Shown here: piece after piece, positions 1-8,081 of the stretch
Layout of the letters: the number at the start of each line of letters is the position of its first letter
How positions within the stretch are numbered: the first letter of the stretch is position 1
Assembly (NCBI GenBank): GCA_027596945.1
Contig: JADGJH010000807.1
Coordinates: 1-14,251 of the forward strand
From: Physocladia obscura
Taxonomy: Eukaryota; Chytridiomycota; Chytridiomycetes; Chytridiales; Chytriomycetaceae
Length of the DNA stretch: 14,251 nucleotides
Direction of reading: 5' to 3'
The notes under the pieces: generated by a model
The model's database searches: none
Told to the model about the DNA's origin: nothing
Seen by the model: only the letters and a program-made list of their open reading frames with translations
Made by a program: the position numbers and the translations under genes

Positions 1-186
1 AGAAAAATGAAGAAATAAGAAAGTAACAATAAAAGTGAAATAAAAGTATAAGAATTGATAAAGTGATAGAGAAAATAGAAGAATAAGATGTCACTTGAAG
101 TAAGTCTTGATTGTTTTCGGTTCTTGAGTTAATGAGTTTCTTGTATAATTTTCCAGAGATAACATTAAAATAGTTATTGCGTCACT
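1..186 (-). repeat. Partial LTR (LTR C), Gypsy family of element 4
   Basis: The first ~160 bases match 12669-12830 of LTR B almost base for base: by eye about seven substitutions and one 2-base indel. The last ~25 bases still align but more loosely (GTTATTGCGTCAC against GTTATTCTGTTAC). The outer end therefore falls near 186, although its terminal TGTTACA has decayed. The LTR lies on the minus strand, so its U3 end faces the tRNA gene and its own transcription would run leftward. It is either a solo LTR or the 5' LTR of an element lying left of the window; an internal region on the right is excluded because the tRNA gene is there. Confidence 0.85.
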
Positions 187-195
187 CTGCTTTAG

Positions 196-267
196 GACTC
201 CTTGGCGCAACGGTAGCGCGTTCGTCTCCAAAGCGAAAGGTTGCGTGTTCAAATCACGTAGGGGTCA
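196..267 (+). tRNA. tRNA-Trp (anticodon CCA), no intron
   Basis: A 72-nt complete cloverleaf. The acceptor stem GACTCCT/AGGGGTC has one T-G wobble and discriminator A267. The D stem is GCGC/GCGC with loop AACGGTA. The anticodon stem TTCGT/GCGAA closes on loop CTCCAAA, with anticodon CCA at 228-230. The T stem GCGTG/CACGT carries loop TTCAAAT. All stems pair, with only G-T wobbles at a few positions, and both internal promoter boxes are conserved, so the gene looks functional. It decodes UGG in cytosolic translation. A73 is usual for eukaryotic tRNA-Trp. There is no anticodon-loop intron and no encoded CCA end. Confidence 0.97.
203..255 (+). promoter_or_regulatory. Internal pol III promoter (A box and B box) of tRNA-Trp
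   Basis: The A box is TGGCGCAACGG at 203-213. The B box is GTTCAAATC at 247-255, matching the GWTCRANNC consensus. Both are the standard type 2 pol III elements that recruit TFIIIC, which then places TFIIIB just upstream, where LTR C ends. Confidence 0.9.
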
Positions 268-271
268 ACCG

Positions 272-277
272 TTTTTT
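272..277 (+). terminator. Pol III T-run terminator of tRNA-Trp
   Basis: Six consecutive T residues begin 4 nt after the discriminator base, which is enough for RNA polymerase III termination in fungi. Confidence 0.85.
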
Positions 278-1236
278 CCATGAAATTTGTAATTGAATTA
301 TGATCAAAGATGAAAGGTCAAAAATAAGTGCACAATCCCATAGTAGCTCCATTGTTCAGAACTGATTCTGCTATACTTATTTTGGCATTTTGGTGTGTTT
401 CAACCTTGTCTGCTTCTTTTTTTCCTTAGATGCTTTTTGTTTTAAACAAGCCCTTGGCCATCTTTTCCTTGTACAATTGAAAATACTTCAATTTTCAAAT
501 TTATAGTAACATTTTGAACTCCCACTACACTTCAGCTTAAGTACATTTGCATAGGATGATCACTACTCCAACCCCTGATTTTTTAACATAGTCCAAAAAG
601 GTGTTGAATATCTACCAAGCTTCCCATTTCACTCTCATTTGTATCAATTATTCATACTCAATCATCATGAACACAAAATCATGCTTGTCCACATGAATAG
701 TACCTGATAGTTGTATTGAAGGAAGTAGAATACTATGAAAGAATCAATGGGTATCAAAGAAGTTTTGAACAATATAAATAAGTTTGGTTTGCCACTTGTA
801 GATGCTAAAAAGTGTTTTTCTTTTCCCACTCCCCTCTTTCTTGCTCTCTATTGTTTCTCTGTTTTTTATTAAACAGAAACAAAAAATACACTGTATTTTT
901 AAATACTAGCTGCTGCTGTGTAAGTACAATTTCTATTGATGCAACTTCAACTTTGGTTGATAGCACAAAACATACATTGTTTGATAAAACTGTGGAATAT
1001 TGTTTTGGGTTCTGCTTGCTATTTTGCACAATATTTCAACTCCATCAATTCAATTATTCAGATTGTAGATATTAACTCTGGCAATGAAAGGTCTTTTTGG
1101 TTCCAGAGATTCACTTTGCTTTCCAGATCTGGCTTGCATTCTCAATGGCTATAACAATTAGGGATTATTTTGAATTTGGGGAAGCTCTTTCTCTTTTTTG
1201 TTTTCACTCTGTTGATTTTTCATGTTTTTGTTTTAT
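278..1236. other. A+T-rich stretch without a recognisable gene
   Basis: Only ORFs shorter than 90 codons occur on either strand, with no recognisable domain, no convincing exon chain, no LTR and no RNA gene. Scattered pyrimidine tracts and isolated GT/AG signals exist, so short exons cannot be excluded. Confidence 0.6.
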
Positions 1237-1610
1237 TTATATTGCCCCTCTTGTCTTGTAGAATATTTTGTACACCAAATAAATTTGACATCTGGTTACC
1301 AAAGCTTTAATGCTCCTGAAACTATCTTCTAATATTAATGGTAGAAAGCTCAAAAGATATTTCCATTGACTCTCATGAAGAGTAAGAGGAAACAAGCAAA
1401 CAACACTTGAATGAGGATAGGAAGATTTTTGCTCATTTGACATTTTTCATTTTTCATTTTTTTGAGTACTACTTTATTGCAAAACTTGATAGTGCAAAAC
1501 CCTTTCATATTTTGATAATGATAATAGATGACCACTTTATTGCAAAACTTGACAGTCAAAGATTTGCCAATTTGATCCATTTTATCAATCATGTTGGCAT
1601 TATCTTGCAA
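1237..1610 (-). other. Small minus-strand ORFs, possible tail of a broken gene
   Basis: Two overlapping minus-strand reading frames lie here (1610-1350 and 1443-1237). The first encodes 86 residues with a duplicated block, TVKFCNKVV and TIKFCNKVV, 21 codons apart, and a hydrophobic patch near its end. The second contains the phrase FRSIKALVTRCQIYLVYK, which has balanced composition rather than the low complexity of the surrounding DNA. I recognise neither. They lie downstream, in the same orientation, of the candidate spliced exons at 2011-1711 and could be further exons or degraded parts of the same gene, but I cannot join the frames convincingly. Confidence 0.25.
1469..1556. repeat. Two direct copies of a 25-bp unit, 63 bp apart
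   Basis: Positions 1469-1493 and 1532-1556 share 25 bp with two differences (core ACTTTATTGCAAAACTTGA). The spacing is exactly 63 bp, or 21 codons, and the copies are in frame with each other on the minus strand. Confidence 0.8.
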
Positions 1611-1710
1611 TATCCAAGGCAGCTATTTATCTCTAAATTAGACACTCTGATTATTGATATAAATTCATGAAAGTTGAAGATCTTGCTGTAGTAGAGGAAT
1701 TTCCACTTAC

Positions 1711-2011
1711 ATGCCAAACAGCAAATATTCTTTGAATTCCAGAGACTTGAGATCTTTTCAGAATGGGTTTGTTGTGGGAATATGTAGCTTTTCATCTGGA
1801 AAATATAGGCCATTATTGTCTGCTGTAACATATTCTTTTACTCCCACAATAGCAATTTCATGCACAAATCTATTCAAGGCCTCCCTATTATTTTTATTGG
1901 ATTGAAAATAAAGCTATGTATTCTTTACTTTTTTATTACACTTTACCTGCTGTTCCATAACTTTGACATGATTATTTTAATATTTTTTGGCAAAACTTGT
2001 TGATAGTCATA
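1711..2011 (-). pseudogene. Two candidate exons of an unrecognised spliced gene, broken by TGA
   Basis: Reading the minus strand, exon 2011-1947 follows a pyrimidine-rich tract ending in CATACATAG. It ends AGCAG before a GTAAAG donor. A 62-nt intron (1946-1885) ends in AATAG. Exon 1884-1711 then continues in phase and stops at a strong GTAAGT donor (1710-1705). The joined frame reads through phrases such as LPKNIKIIMSKLWNSR, EALNRFVHEIAIVGVKEYV and GLYFPDEKLHIPTT, which look like ordinary protein. A single TGA at 1760-1758 interrupts it, after which the frame resumes with KDLKSLEFKEYLLFG. I do not recognise the family; it could be a host gene or a DNA transposon. Upstream (to about 2160) and downstream parts are suggestive but not assignable. 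Splicing and the TGA reading are inferences. Confidence 0.4.
1885..1946 (-). other. Candidate 62-nt spliceosomal intron
   Basis: On the minus strand it begins GTAAAG and ends AATAG, and is A+T-rich throughout. Removing it joins two frames in phase (phase 2, a codon split AG|G). The length is typical of filamentous fungi. Confidence 0.4.
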
Positions 2012-2496
2012 CTATGTATGAAAACAAAAACTGCCCAATACATAACTACAGATTGCTGAACCAAAAATTATTAACTAGTGCTTTTGAATATTAGTCACGG
2101 TTGACATTATTGATGGTATTGTGCAGGGTACTTGAAACTAATTTGTCTATTGAGATTTGAATGACCTCTCATATGTCACACCTTTCAGTGTAAAGTGTTA
2201 TCACTGATTTTCATTTTTACTCCCTCTCACTGCAGCGTCTAATAAAAATGATCAACTTTGGATTTTGTGTAAAATGATTACAAGTCATTTTTATAATTTG
2301 TTAGAAAAAAAAACACCATCAAGATACTTTTGGTGCAATATCTCTGAGTGAACAGCTGTGCATTGGCAGTTAACCAATCAGGTTGCTTAAACTTCAAATA
2401 TTATATTAAATTAGAAAAAATAACAAGAACATTATTTCCATCCTATTTGATGTCAATTACAAAAAATTATTTTCTAATTCAAATATTAAAAACAAA
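2012..2496. other. A+T-rich stretch, no assignable gene
   Basis: Around 2170-2085 on the minus strand, two overlapping frames of roughly 20 codons look protein-like, for example QISIDKLVSSTLHNTINNVN. They could be an upstream exon of the gene at 2011-1711, but no clear donor site ends them. The rest shows nothing identifiable. Confidence 0.35.
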
Positions 2497-2637
2497 ATGA
2501 AGTGTGTTGTTCCATCCAAAAGTGTCTGTTCAAAGTATCTCAAGTCACTTCCAATGGGAACTGTCTACAAAGATCCACATAATAATCACATCTACAAAGT
2601 CAATAAAAAGAAGATTCAACACTTTCTAAAGTCAGTG
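2497..2637 (+). other. Hypothetical plus-strand ORF abutting element 1
   Basis: An ATG at 2497 opens about 47 codons of lysine-rich, non-repetitive sequence, including LPMGTVYKDPHNNHIYKV, before the frame runs into the antisense of the element 1 fragment near 2635. The composition differs from the flanking A+T-rich DNA. I do not recognise it. It may be an exon or gene end interrupted by element 1, or chance. Confidence 0.2.
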
Positions 2638-3357
2638 TTCCTTACTTTGGTTCAGAGGAATGGTGTCAGGTTTAGTTTTAATCTTGAGGTCAGTTGATTT
2701 TGATGGTACAATGATTTTGTGGATCTCAGGATGGAATGCTTCCTTTGCCACAGCATTGGCATCATCGCTGTTGGCAGTAGTTTTTAAAGTATTTGCTGTT
2801 TGGTTTGAGATTGTGTGACTTGTAGGTTTTGGAATTAGGATGCCAAAAGTTGAATTCTTGTCAGCTTTCTTCTTGAAGAGCTTGGCAAAGCTTTTGGCAG
2901 TCATAATCTCAGGTAGCGGTTTTGGTAGAGTACAGGACCAGGAGTAGTTCTTGATTTGAATGCCATTTGTAGGCCAATCAATCATTGGATTATGTTTATT
3001 TAGCCAGTCTTTGCCTAAAATGACGTCGTAAGCCAAAGACGGTACTGTAGTAAAGGAGTGATGATCCTGGAAGTCTGTTCCAGTTACAGACAGCCTAAGT
3101 AGTTTAGTGGTCTTGCAAGTGACAGTCAACTTGTCAGCAAGTTTGACAATGAGAGATTGAGCTGCAGTGACAATGTTATCTTTGGTTGAAGGATGACTTG
3201 CTTTGGTGAAACTTGGGTTGGCCCCAGAGTCAATAAGAATCTTGGCAGGATGTCCATTTACTTGGCCTTTGCAAATGAGCAGTCCAACTTGATTAGTTCT
3301 GTTTTCAACATGATTGAGCAAAAGTTTGATAGTTTTGATACACTGGTTTTTATTGTA
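2632..3357 (-). pseudogene. Gypsy protease fragment (element 1)
   Basis: An open frame of about 240 codons, bounded upstream by a TAA near 3357 and ending in a stop at 2632. It encodes the retropepsin-like aspartic protease of a Gypsy Pol polyprotein. The catalytic motif ILIDSGAN is intact, with Asp at 3231-3229. The flap/C-terminal motif VILGKDWLNKHNPMIDW matches the equivalent LILGKDWLDKFNPAIDW of element 2. After the protease comes the Pro/Thr/Lys-rich linker that normally leads into RT, but RT itself is missing. The protease would cleave Gag-Pol in the virus-like particle. As part of a severed element with no promoter it is not expected to function, although the domain itself looks undamaged. 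Confidence 0.8.
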
Positions 3358-3600
3358 ATTTTATCATATTTGAACTGCGTTTTATTTAAAAATAGAGTTC
3401 TTTTTACAGTTCTCCCTAGTCAACATAAAAGCCCAGAGATGACTCCACTCAAAATCTCAAAAAGGATAATATGAAAAAAATAGTGAAATCAAAATAAAAA
3501 AGAGTGATAACAAGAAAAGAGAATTACATAGGGTGGATTAAAATTGTTGTTGATGCATGAAATTTGAGGAGTGGACCAAAACAACAAAAAGAAATTATTA

Positions 3601-3886
3601 TTAAATGTGAAAAATGTAATAGTTTTCAATCAGTGGATCCATAGAGACAATAGTAAGTTCAGGTACAGTACAAATTGTTAGCATACTAGAAAAGTCTGTA
3701 TTAGCAACAACATTAACGTTTGATGATGCTACTGTTGTCAATAGTTGGTTCTTCAGCATGGTTGATTGAGGCTTCCTTGAAGCTTAGTTTAGACACTGGG
3801 GACTTGATATTGTTGTTTTGTGCAGCTTGGCAGGCCTTGAGTTTGTCACAATATTCTGTGTCATGTTGTTTTGTTGCAATCTCCAT
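3601..3886 (-). pseudogene. Gag C-terminal remnant with degraded zinc knuckle (element 1)
   Basis: On the minus strand from 3886, the frame includes HDTEYCDKLKACQ, the second half of a retroviral-type CCHC knuckle. The first two cysteines are lost to small indels in the preceding codons. It stops at 3715-3713. The next frame (about 3712-3601) reads FSSMLTICTVPELTIVSMD, the kind of segment that sits between the knuckle and the protease in Gypsy polyproteins. Gag packages element RNA. At least one frameshift and one stop separate the two pieces, and a T-rich stretch (3600-3360) separates them from the protease frame. The knuckle assignment rests on a partial motif. Confidence 0.5.
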
Positions 3887-3905
3887 TTATGATTGTGCAT
3901 GGTAA

Positions 3906-4378
3906 GGAATTTTAGTGAGAGTTCTTTTTTCTTTATTCTAGATTTTCATTGTTCAAAATCCTCAATCACAAAAATTCCAAAACCAGTCTTTAAATTAATC
4001 TTGCATTTTCCTCCCCATACAAAACTTTCTTGTATTAATACAAAAACTACCACTTAATAACGGAAATTGCAAGTCCACTGTTTTGTTCTTTACTTTTTAA
4101 GTGAATTGAGCGATTTCTTTCAATAAAGAGTGAATTCATCTTTCAATACAGCTTGAATGTTTTACACTTTAATACATCCACTCAAAATGTGTTGCAGATG
4201 ATTCAAATTACATATTCTACCATAAGTTTGAATACTATTTTCCAAATTTACATATGTATCCAGGAGTCCAACTTATGGATCCAAAATCAAATGAGAATTG
4301 CACTCATCTCCTATATACATATCATATATATATCAAAAACCATTCTTATTTGGAGAAAAAGATATATGTGTGGGCTTC
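3906..4378. other. A+T-rich spacer; possible remains of a Copia 3' LTR
   Basis: No gene is visible. On the minus strand, downstream of the Copia stop codon, there is a TATATA-rich segment with GTATATAGGAG (about 4312-4330 on plus) and AATAAA-like signals near 4120. That is what a Copia LTR would carry. No second copy exists in the window, so the assignment cannot be tested here. Confidence 0.25.
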
Positions 4379-4840
4379 TCAATTTGAGAAAGCTGCCATT
4401 GAACTTTTCAATTGTGCATCAGCTAATGATTTCATTCCAATTGCATTAACCCAATTCTCATGAGTTTTAGCTGGCAAGGCGTTTGTCATTCCATCTGCCC
4501 ACATATCTTCAGTTCCAACTGAAATCAATTCAATGTGTTTCTTCTTCAGATGGTCTCTGATAAAGTTTTCTTTAACCTCTACATGTTTCATCATCTTGTG
4601 ATGTACTGGGTTTGTTGCCACTGCAATTGTTGACAAGTTATCCTGTGCTATTTTAGTTGCACCTTCTATAGGGTAACCAACATCTTCTAACATTTGTCTA
4701 AACCATAATGCTTCCTTAATTGCTTCTGCTAATGCATAATACTCTGCTTTTGTAGATGATTGTGCTATCACAGATTGTTTTCTACTATACCATTAAACTA
4801 TTGCATTTGCAAGAAAAAATACATATCCATCCTGGTGACA
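4379..4840 (-). pseudogene. Copia RNase H domain (first catalytic Asp region deleted)
   Basis: The minus-strand frame from about 4785 reads WYSRKQSVIAQSSTKAEYY, then IAQDNLSTIAVATNPVHHK and WADGMTNALPAKT, ending in a stop at 4379. These correspond to the Glu, second Asp and last Asp motifs of Copia RNase H, which removes the RNA template during reverse transcription. Just upstream (4840-4790) the alternative frame gives GYVFFLANAIV, then a TAA. The segment that should lie before it, from the end of the RT thumb to the first catalytic Asp motif (normally DADW), is absent, so roughly a hundred residues have been deleted. Inactive. Confidence 0.8.
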
Positions 4841-5581
4841 TTGGTGTTCTTTTTATTGCAATTGGTAACAGGTTTCCATTAACTTCTCTGTTCCACATTT
4901 TCATCTTAATCAGAAAATCTCTTGTGTATTTTGGTTGACCAATCCAGGATCCTTTAAAACTTTTATTATTGATTTTCTCATATTGAATAGCAATTATGTG
5001 TTTTGCTTCTCCCAGGTCTTTCACTTCAAATTGATTCTTCATCAGTTTCTTTAACTGTTTAATCAATTCTTTACTTGAACTCAGGAATAGTAAATCATCA
5101 ACATAAACCATGATGAAGACTTTCTTTCCTTATCAAATTTGTGAAAGAGGCAATTATCCTTTATACTTTGGATAGATCCATTCTCAACCAAATACTTTGT
5201 CAAGACATTATTCCATTCTCTTGCTGATTGGTCTAATCCAGATAGAGATTTATAAATCTCACACACCAAACTTTCTCCATTTTCATCAAACTGTGGAAAA
5301 CCTTCAAGACAATTCCTTTCAGTTAAATCCCCATAGAGAAAAGCTACAGAAACATCCATTTGAGCTATATGCCAATCCATTATTTCTGACAATGCAATCA
5401 TCATTCTCAATGTTTCTTTTCTTACAACTGGTGCAAATGTTTCTTTATAGTCAACACCATATTCTTGTTGATGACCTATTGCAACCAGTCTTGCTTTAAA
5501 TTTCAGAAGACAACCATTTTCTATGTCTAGTTTATAATTAAATACTCATTTGCATCTCAAAAATCTTTTTCCCACAGGTAC
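4841..5581 (-). pseudogene. Copia reverse transcriptase
   Basis: The minus-strand frame from 5581 begins VPVGKRFLRCK and reads through one TGA (5548-5546), where the family has Trp. It continues FKARLVAIGHQQEYGVDYK, then motif A as AQMDVSVAFLYGDL and the LSGLDQSAREW block. Near 5125 a single-base frameshift moves the reading to the frame containing MVYVDDLLFL, the YVDD catalytic motif. This is followed by the F-EVKDLGEAKHI block, and after about 4860 it degrades into the deletion preceding RNase H. Both catalytic Asp motifs are present, but the stop and frameshift prevent a full product. It synthesises element cDNA in virus-like particles when intact. Confidence 0.88.
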
Positions 5582-6650
5582 TTGATTCCTTTGGATATAT
5601 CAATAAGTACTACTGTCAAGTTGTGAGTTCATTTCTGACTTTTGTGCTTCTACCCATTTGTTCCAATATTTTGAATGCTTTGATTCTGCAATTTTTCTTG
5701 GTATTGGCTCCAGATTATCAATTTCTATTTTTTCCTCTGGGAATGGGTTTGGGTTTCCATATGGTTTGATGGATTCTTTAATTGCATCATTCAACATATG
5801 TCTAATTATTGGATCATTTAGAAATGCTCTAATTCTTAGCATATTCTTTGATTTTACTTTATGGTTTATTCTTTTCTCAAGCGTTTTCTGAAATAACTTT
5901 GTTATTGGGAGCTTTTCTTCTATTTTTGTTTGAATTTTGGATCTTAATCCATTCAATTTTTTTTCACAATTTCTTATCAAAATTCTTTTGATTCCCCAAT
6001 TTCTCTAGGATTTCATCAAGTCCACTTGGATTCCATTGAATCCTGTTTACTTTATCAGGTTCTGGGATAGCTTTAGGTTCTTTACTGGAGCTTCATTAGA
6101 TGGATTTCCTTCTTCAATGTCAACAGTTGATGTATCACTATTATCATCAAATGCTTCTTCCTCATCTTCTTCTGCATAGATGATTATTTCTGGAACCTGT
6201 TCAATCAACTCTTCTATTGTTTCATCAACATCCTCTTTGTTAATTTCAATAGAATTGTTTTCTTCATCATTTATTTCAATTCCATAACTATCAACTGAAT
6301 TTTCAGCTTTATGTGGAATCTCAAAGTTGGTTTTATCCCTCCCCTGAATTGGAACATATGATTGAACTTCTCTTGGTCTTAAATTGTAATTTGATTGTTT
6401 TTCTTCACTTTCCAATGTGTCATCAACCTCTGCAACTCCTTCTATAGGTTGCATTACATTTTCTAGCAAAATACTGTTTATTTCAGTTTGATTCATTTCT
6501 TTGTAAACAGGTGGATAGTGGGATAATGGATTTGTTAGGTTTACAAAATCATTTTCCAGGATTTTCTTTAAACCAGGAAATCTGTCTCTCAGAACTAAGA
6601 TGTGAAATGCTTTCACAATTCTTCTTGATTTTGTATTATAAACCTTAGAG
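5582..6650 (-). pseudogene. Copia integrase C-terminal end plus acidic linker
   Basis: The minus-strand start, about 6650-6560, reads KVYNTKSRRIVKAFHILVL, resembling the end of the Copia integrase domain just before the variable linker. A long linker rich in Glu/Asp follows (EEDEEEAFDDNSDTS near 6150). Frameshifts fall near 6047 and 5980. The last part (5980-5600) leads with IAESKHSKYWNKWVEAQKSE into RT, matching the region just before Copia RT where a Trp-Lys-Ala-Met-like motif usually lies. The catalytic core and zinc-binding part of integrase are missing because of truncation at the junction with element 2. The acidic linker is variable in this superfamily; no specific function is claimed. 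Confidence 0.7.
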
Positions 6651-6812
6651 TTATTGAAATGAAAATAAACAGAGAATTCTTTATTAAAAACTTCAACTTC
6701 GCTTTAGAACAAAAAGGAAGACTTTGCTGTGTAAGACACAGCTCAAGAAAATACTTTGCTTTGTTGTCCCAAGTTAACTTTGCCCACTTGGAATCTCTTC
6801 AATTCTCTCACA
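6637..6812 (+). repeat. Truncated 5' LTR of element 2
   Basis: It aligns with 11926-12103, beginning at a TATAAA (6637-6642) and ending CTCTCACA at 6812. The ~207 bp of U3 that precede the TATA box in the 3' LTR are absent; Copia coding sequence occupies that place. The exact edge is ambiguous between 6637 and 6650 because these bases also fit the Copia frame. Confidence 0.85.
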
Positions 6813-6815
6813 TAT

Positions 6816-6827
6816 TGGTAGCACTGG
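6816..6827 (+). other. Primer binding site of element 2
   Basis: TGGTAGCACTGG starts 3 nt after the LTR. TGG is the complement of the tRNA CCA end, and TGGTAGC equals the start of the yeast Ty1 site for initiator tRNA-Met, so a Met-initiator-like primer is likely. The primer tRNA itself is not in the window; tRNA-Trp here does not match. Confidence 0.65.
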
Positions 6828-6855
6828 AAAAGTCTACAAACCACTCTCTTCATCA

Positions 6856-8081
6856 ATGTCAAGACCAAATGCCTTTGCTGTTCCAGAAAAAATGGACTAC
6901 TCAGGCTCAAGCACTTCAAATCCACAAGCCAGACAACTAGCGGCTATTCTGCAGGAACTCAGAGAAACAGTTCAAAGACTCAGCATTAATAACAACAGCT
7001 TACAAGCCGAACTTCAAAATAGGGTTTCTCACAAAAATTCTTCAGTGATCCCTCCTACCTCCTAATACATGCAACTTACCATTTTTCAAAATCACCTCAG
7101 AAGGCCACAAGAATTCAATGGCAACACTAGAACCAAGCCAGCACACGAAACTCAAAACATCATCAATAATTACTTAGATGCAAAGAACAAGCCCAACTAT
7201 ATGGATTTCTTGCAGACAACGCCAAGCCAACTCACCAACAACAGCTGCACTGCGCAGCCTGGATTACTACAGAACTCACAGAACATGCTCATACATGCTG
7301 GAGACATCTACCAGAAGATCAGCATAGAAACATGACTTGGAAGAATTATCAAGCCTGGATTTGTTCAAATTGTAGATCCCAATTAACCCTAACACAAGCC
7401 ATTGAAGGCATGGATTCTCTTAAACAGACAAGATCTGCAACATTATATTCACAGGAATTCAACAATCTCTTATCTGCAATCTGCTCTAGAAGTATTAATC
7501 TTGAAGACAGATACCTTTGCGTGAAGTACCTTCAGGGTCTTAAGCTGCACCTTTGCAACAAGCATAAATTATTCAACATCAAAGACAATCTAAACAAACT
7601 TCAAATGGAAGCCAAACACCTAGACAATTTTTATTGGCAAAGAACAAAAGGGAGGCCTACTCCACAGCAAAATGGCACAAAACAAAAGTTTCCCTCACAA
7701 AAATTTTCAACCCCAAATTTTCACAATTGCCACAACAACAGACCACAACCAATGGATCTCTCAAATACACAATCCTTCCCATGTCTCTCAGAAGATGAAA
7801 GAAAGACATACTGGAAGAACAGTTGGTGTACATTCTGCAGACTCAAGAACCATACATGCAATCAATGCCAAAAAACACAACAACAGTACCCAAGCAACAA
7901 TAATTACAACAAAACCCTTAATAAAAGCAGCAGAAACTATTCAAATAACAATAACAAACAAACCAATACTGGAAACTTTCAGCACACCAATCACATCAAC
8001 AATGTCAAAGCCATTGCCACTATCAGCAAAAGCAGCAGGACTACCAAGGATGGCAACAATAGCAAATTGACTCAAGCTTGA
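6856..8081 (+). pseudogene. Gag of element 2 (broken)
   Basis: The first ATG after the PBS (6856) opens a frame with a predicted coiled-coil stretch, ILQELRETVQRLSINNNSL. It is halted by TAA at 7063-7065 and continues in the same frame to about 7170. It must then shift to the frame read from about 7180, which contains LHCAAWITTELTEHA and MTWKNYQAW, typical of the Gypsy capsid-like region. A Gln/Asn-rich tail follows, with a perfect CX2CX4HX4C zinc knuckle (WCTFCRLKNHTCNQC, Cys codons from 7827 to 7868), then a stop at 8079-8081. Gag forms the particle and binds RNA. One stop and at least one frameshift disable it. The step from gag to pol is +1 at 8071-8081; this could be programmed or decay. 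Confidence 0.85.

Larger units (their letters stand above)
2632..3905 (-). mobile_element. Element 1: truncated Ty3/Gypsy fragment
   Basis: A minus-strand fragment carrying the end of gag and the protease-to-RT linker of a Gypsy element related to element 2. The order is colinear with element 2: zinc-knuckle remnant near 3850, gag tail near 3700, protease near 3230, linker to about 2635. No LTR, RT, RNase H or integrase is present on either side, so it is a severed internal piece. The 3' limit is set where similarity to element 2 ceases; the 5' limit is uncertain. Confidence 0.75.
4379..6650 (-). mobile_element. Ty1/Copia element, truncated and decayed
   Basis: The order on the minus strand is integrase C-terminal part, acidic linker, reverse transcriptase, RNase H. 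This integrase-before-RT order is diagnostic of Copia/Pseudoviridae. Gag, protease and the integrase core are missing because the element is cut at about 6637-6650 where the LTR of element 2 begins. Several frameshifts and stops and one internal deletion show it is inactive. No LTR could be confirmed. Confidence 0.85.

Noticed and set aside
1686..1705. A 25-nt intron (GTAAGT to TACAG) after exon 1884-1711, joining to KIFNFHEFIS
   Set aside because: It keeps the frame open, but it is far shorter than any normal fungal intron, so the join is not claimed.
3193..3474. 93-codon plus-strand ORF opposite the element 1 protease
   Set aside because: Antisense shadow of the protease frame carrying DSGA.
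4305..4335. TATATA-rich run as a microsatellite or replication origin
   Set aside because: Too short and irregular; better seen as possible LTR promoter sequence or plain A+T-rich DNA.
7672..8070. 132-codon plus-strand ORF within gag
   Set aside because: Shadow frame of the Gln/Asn-rich gag tail; the zinc knuckle is in the other frame.
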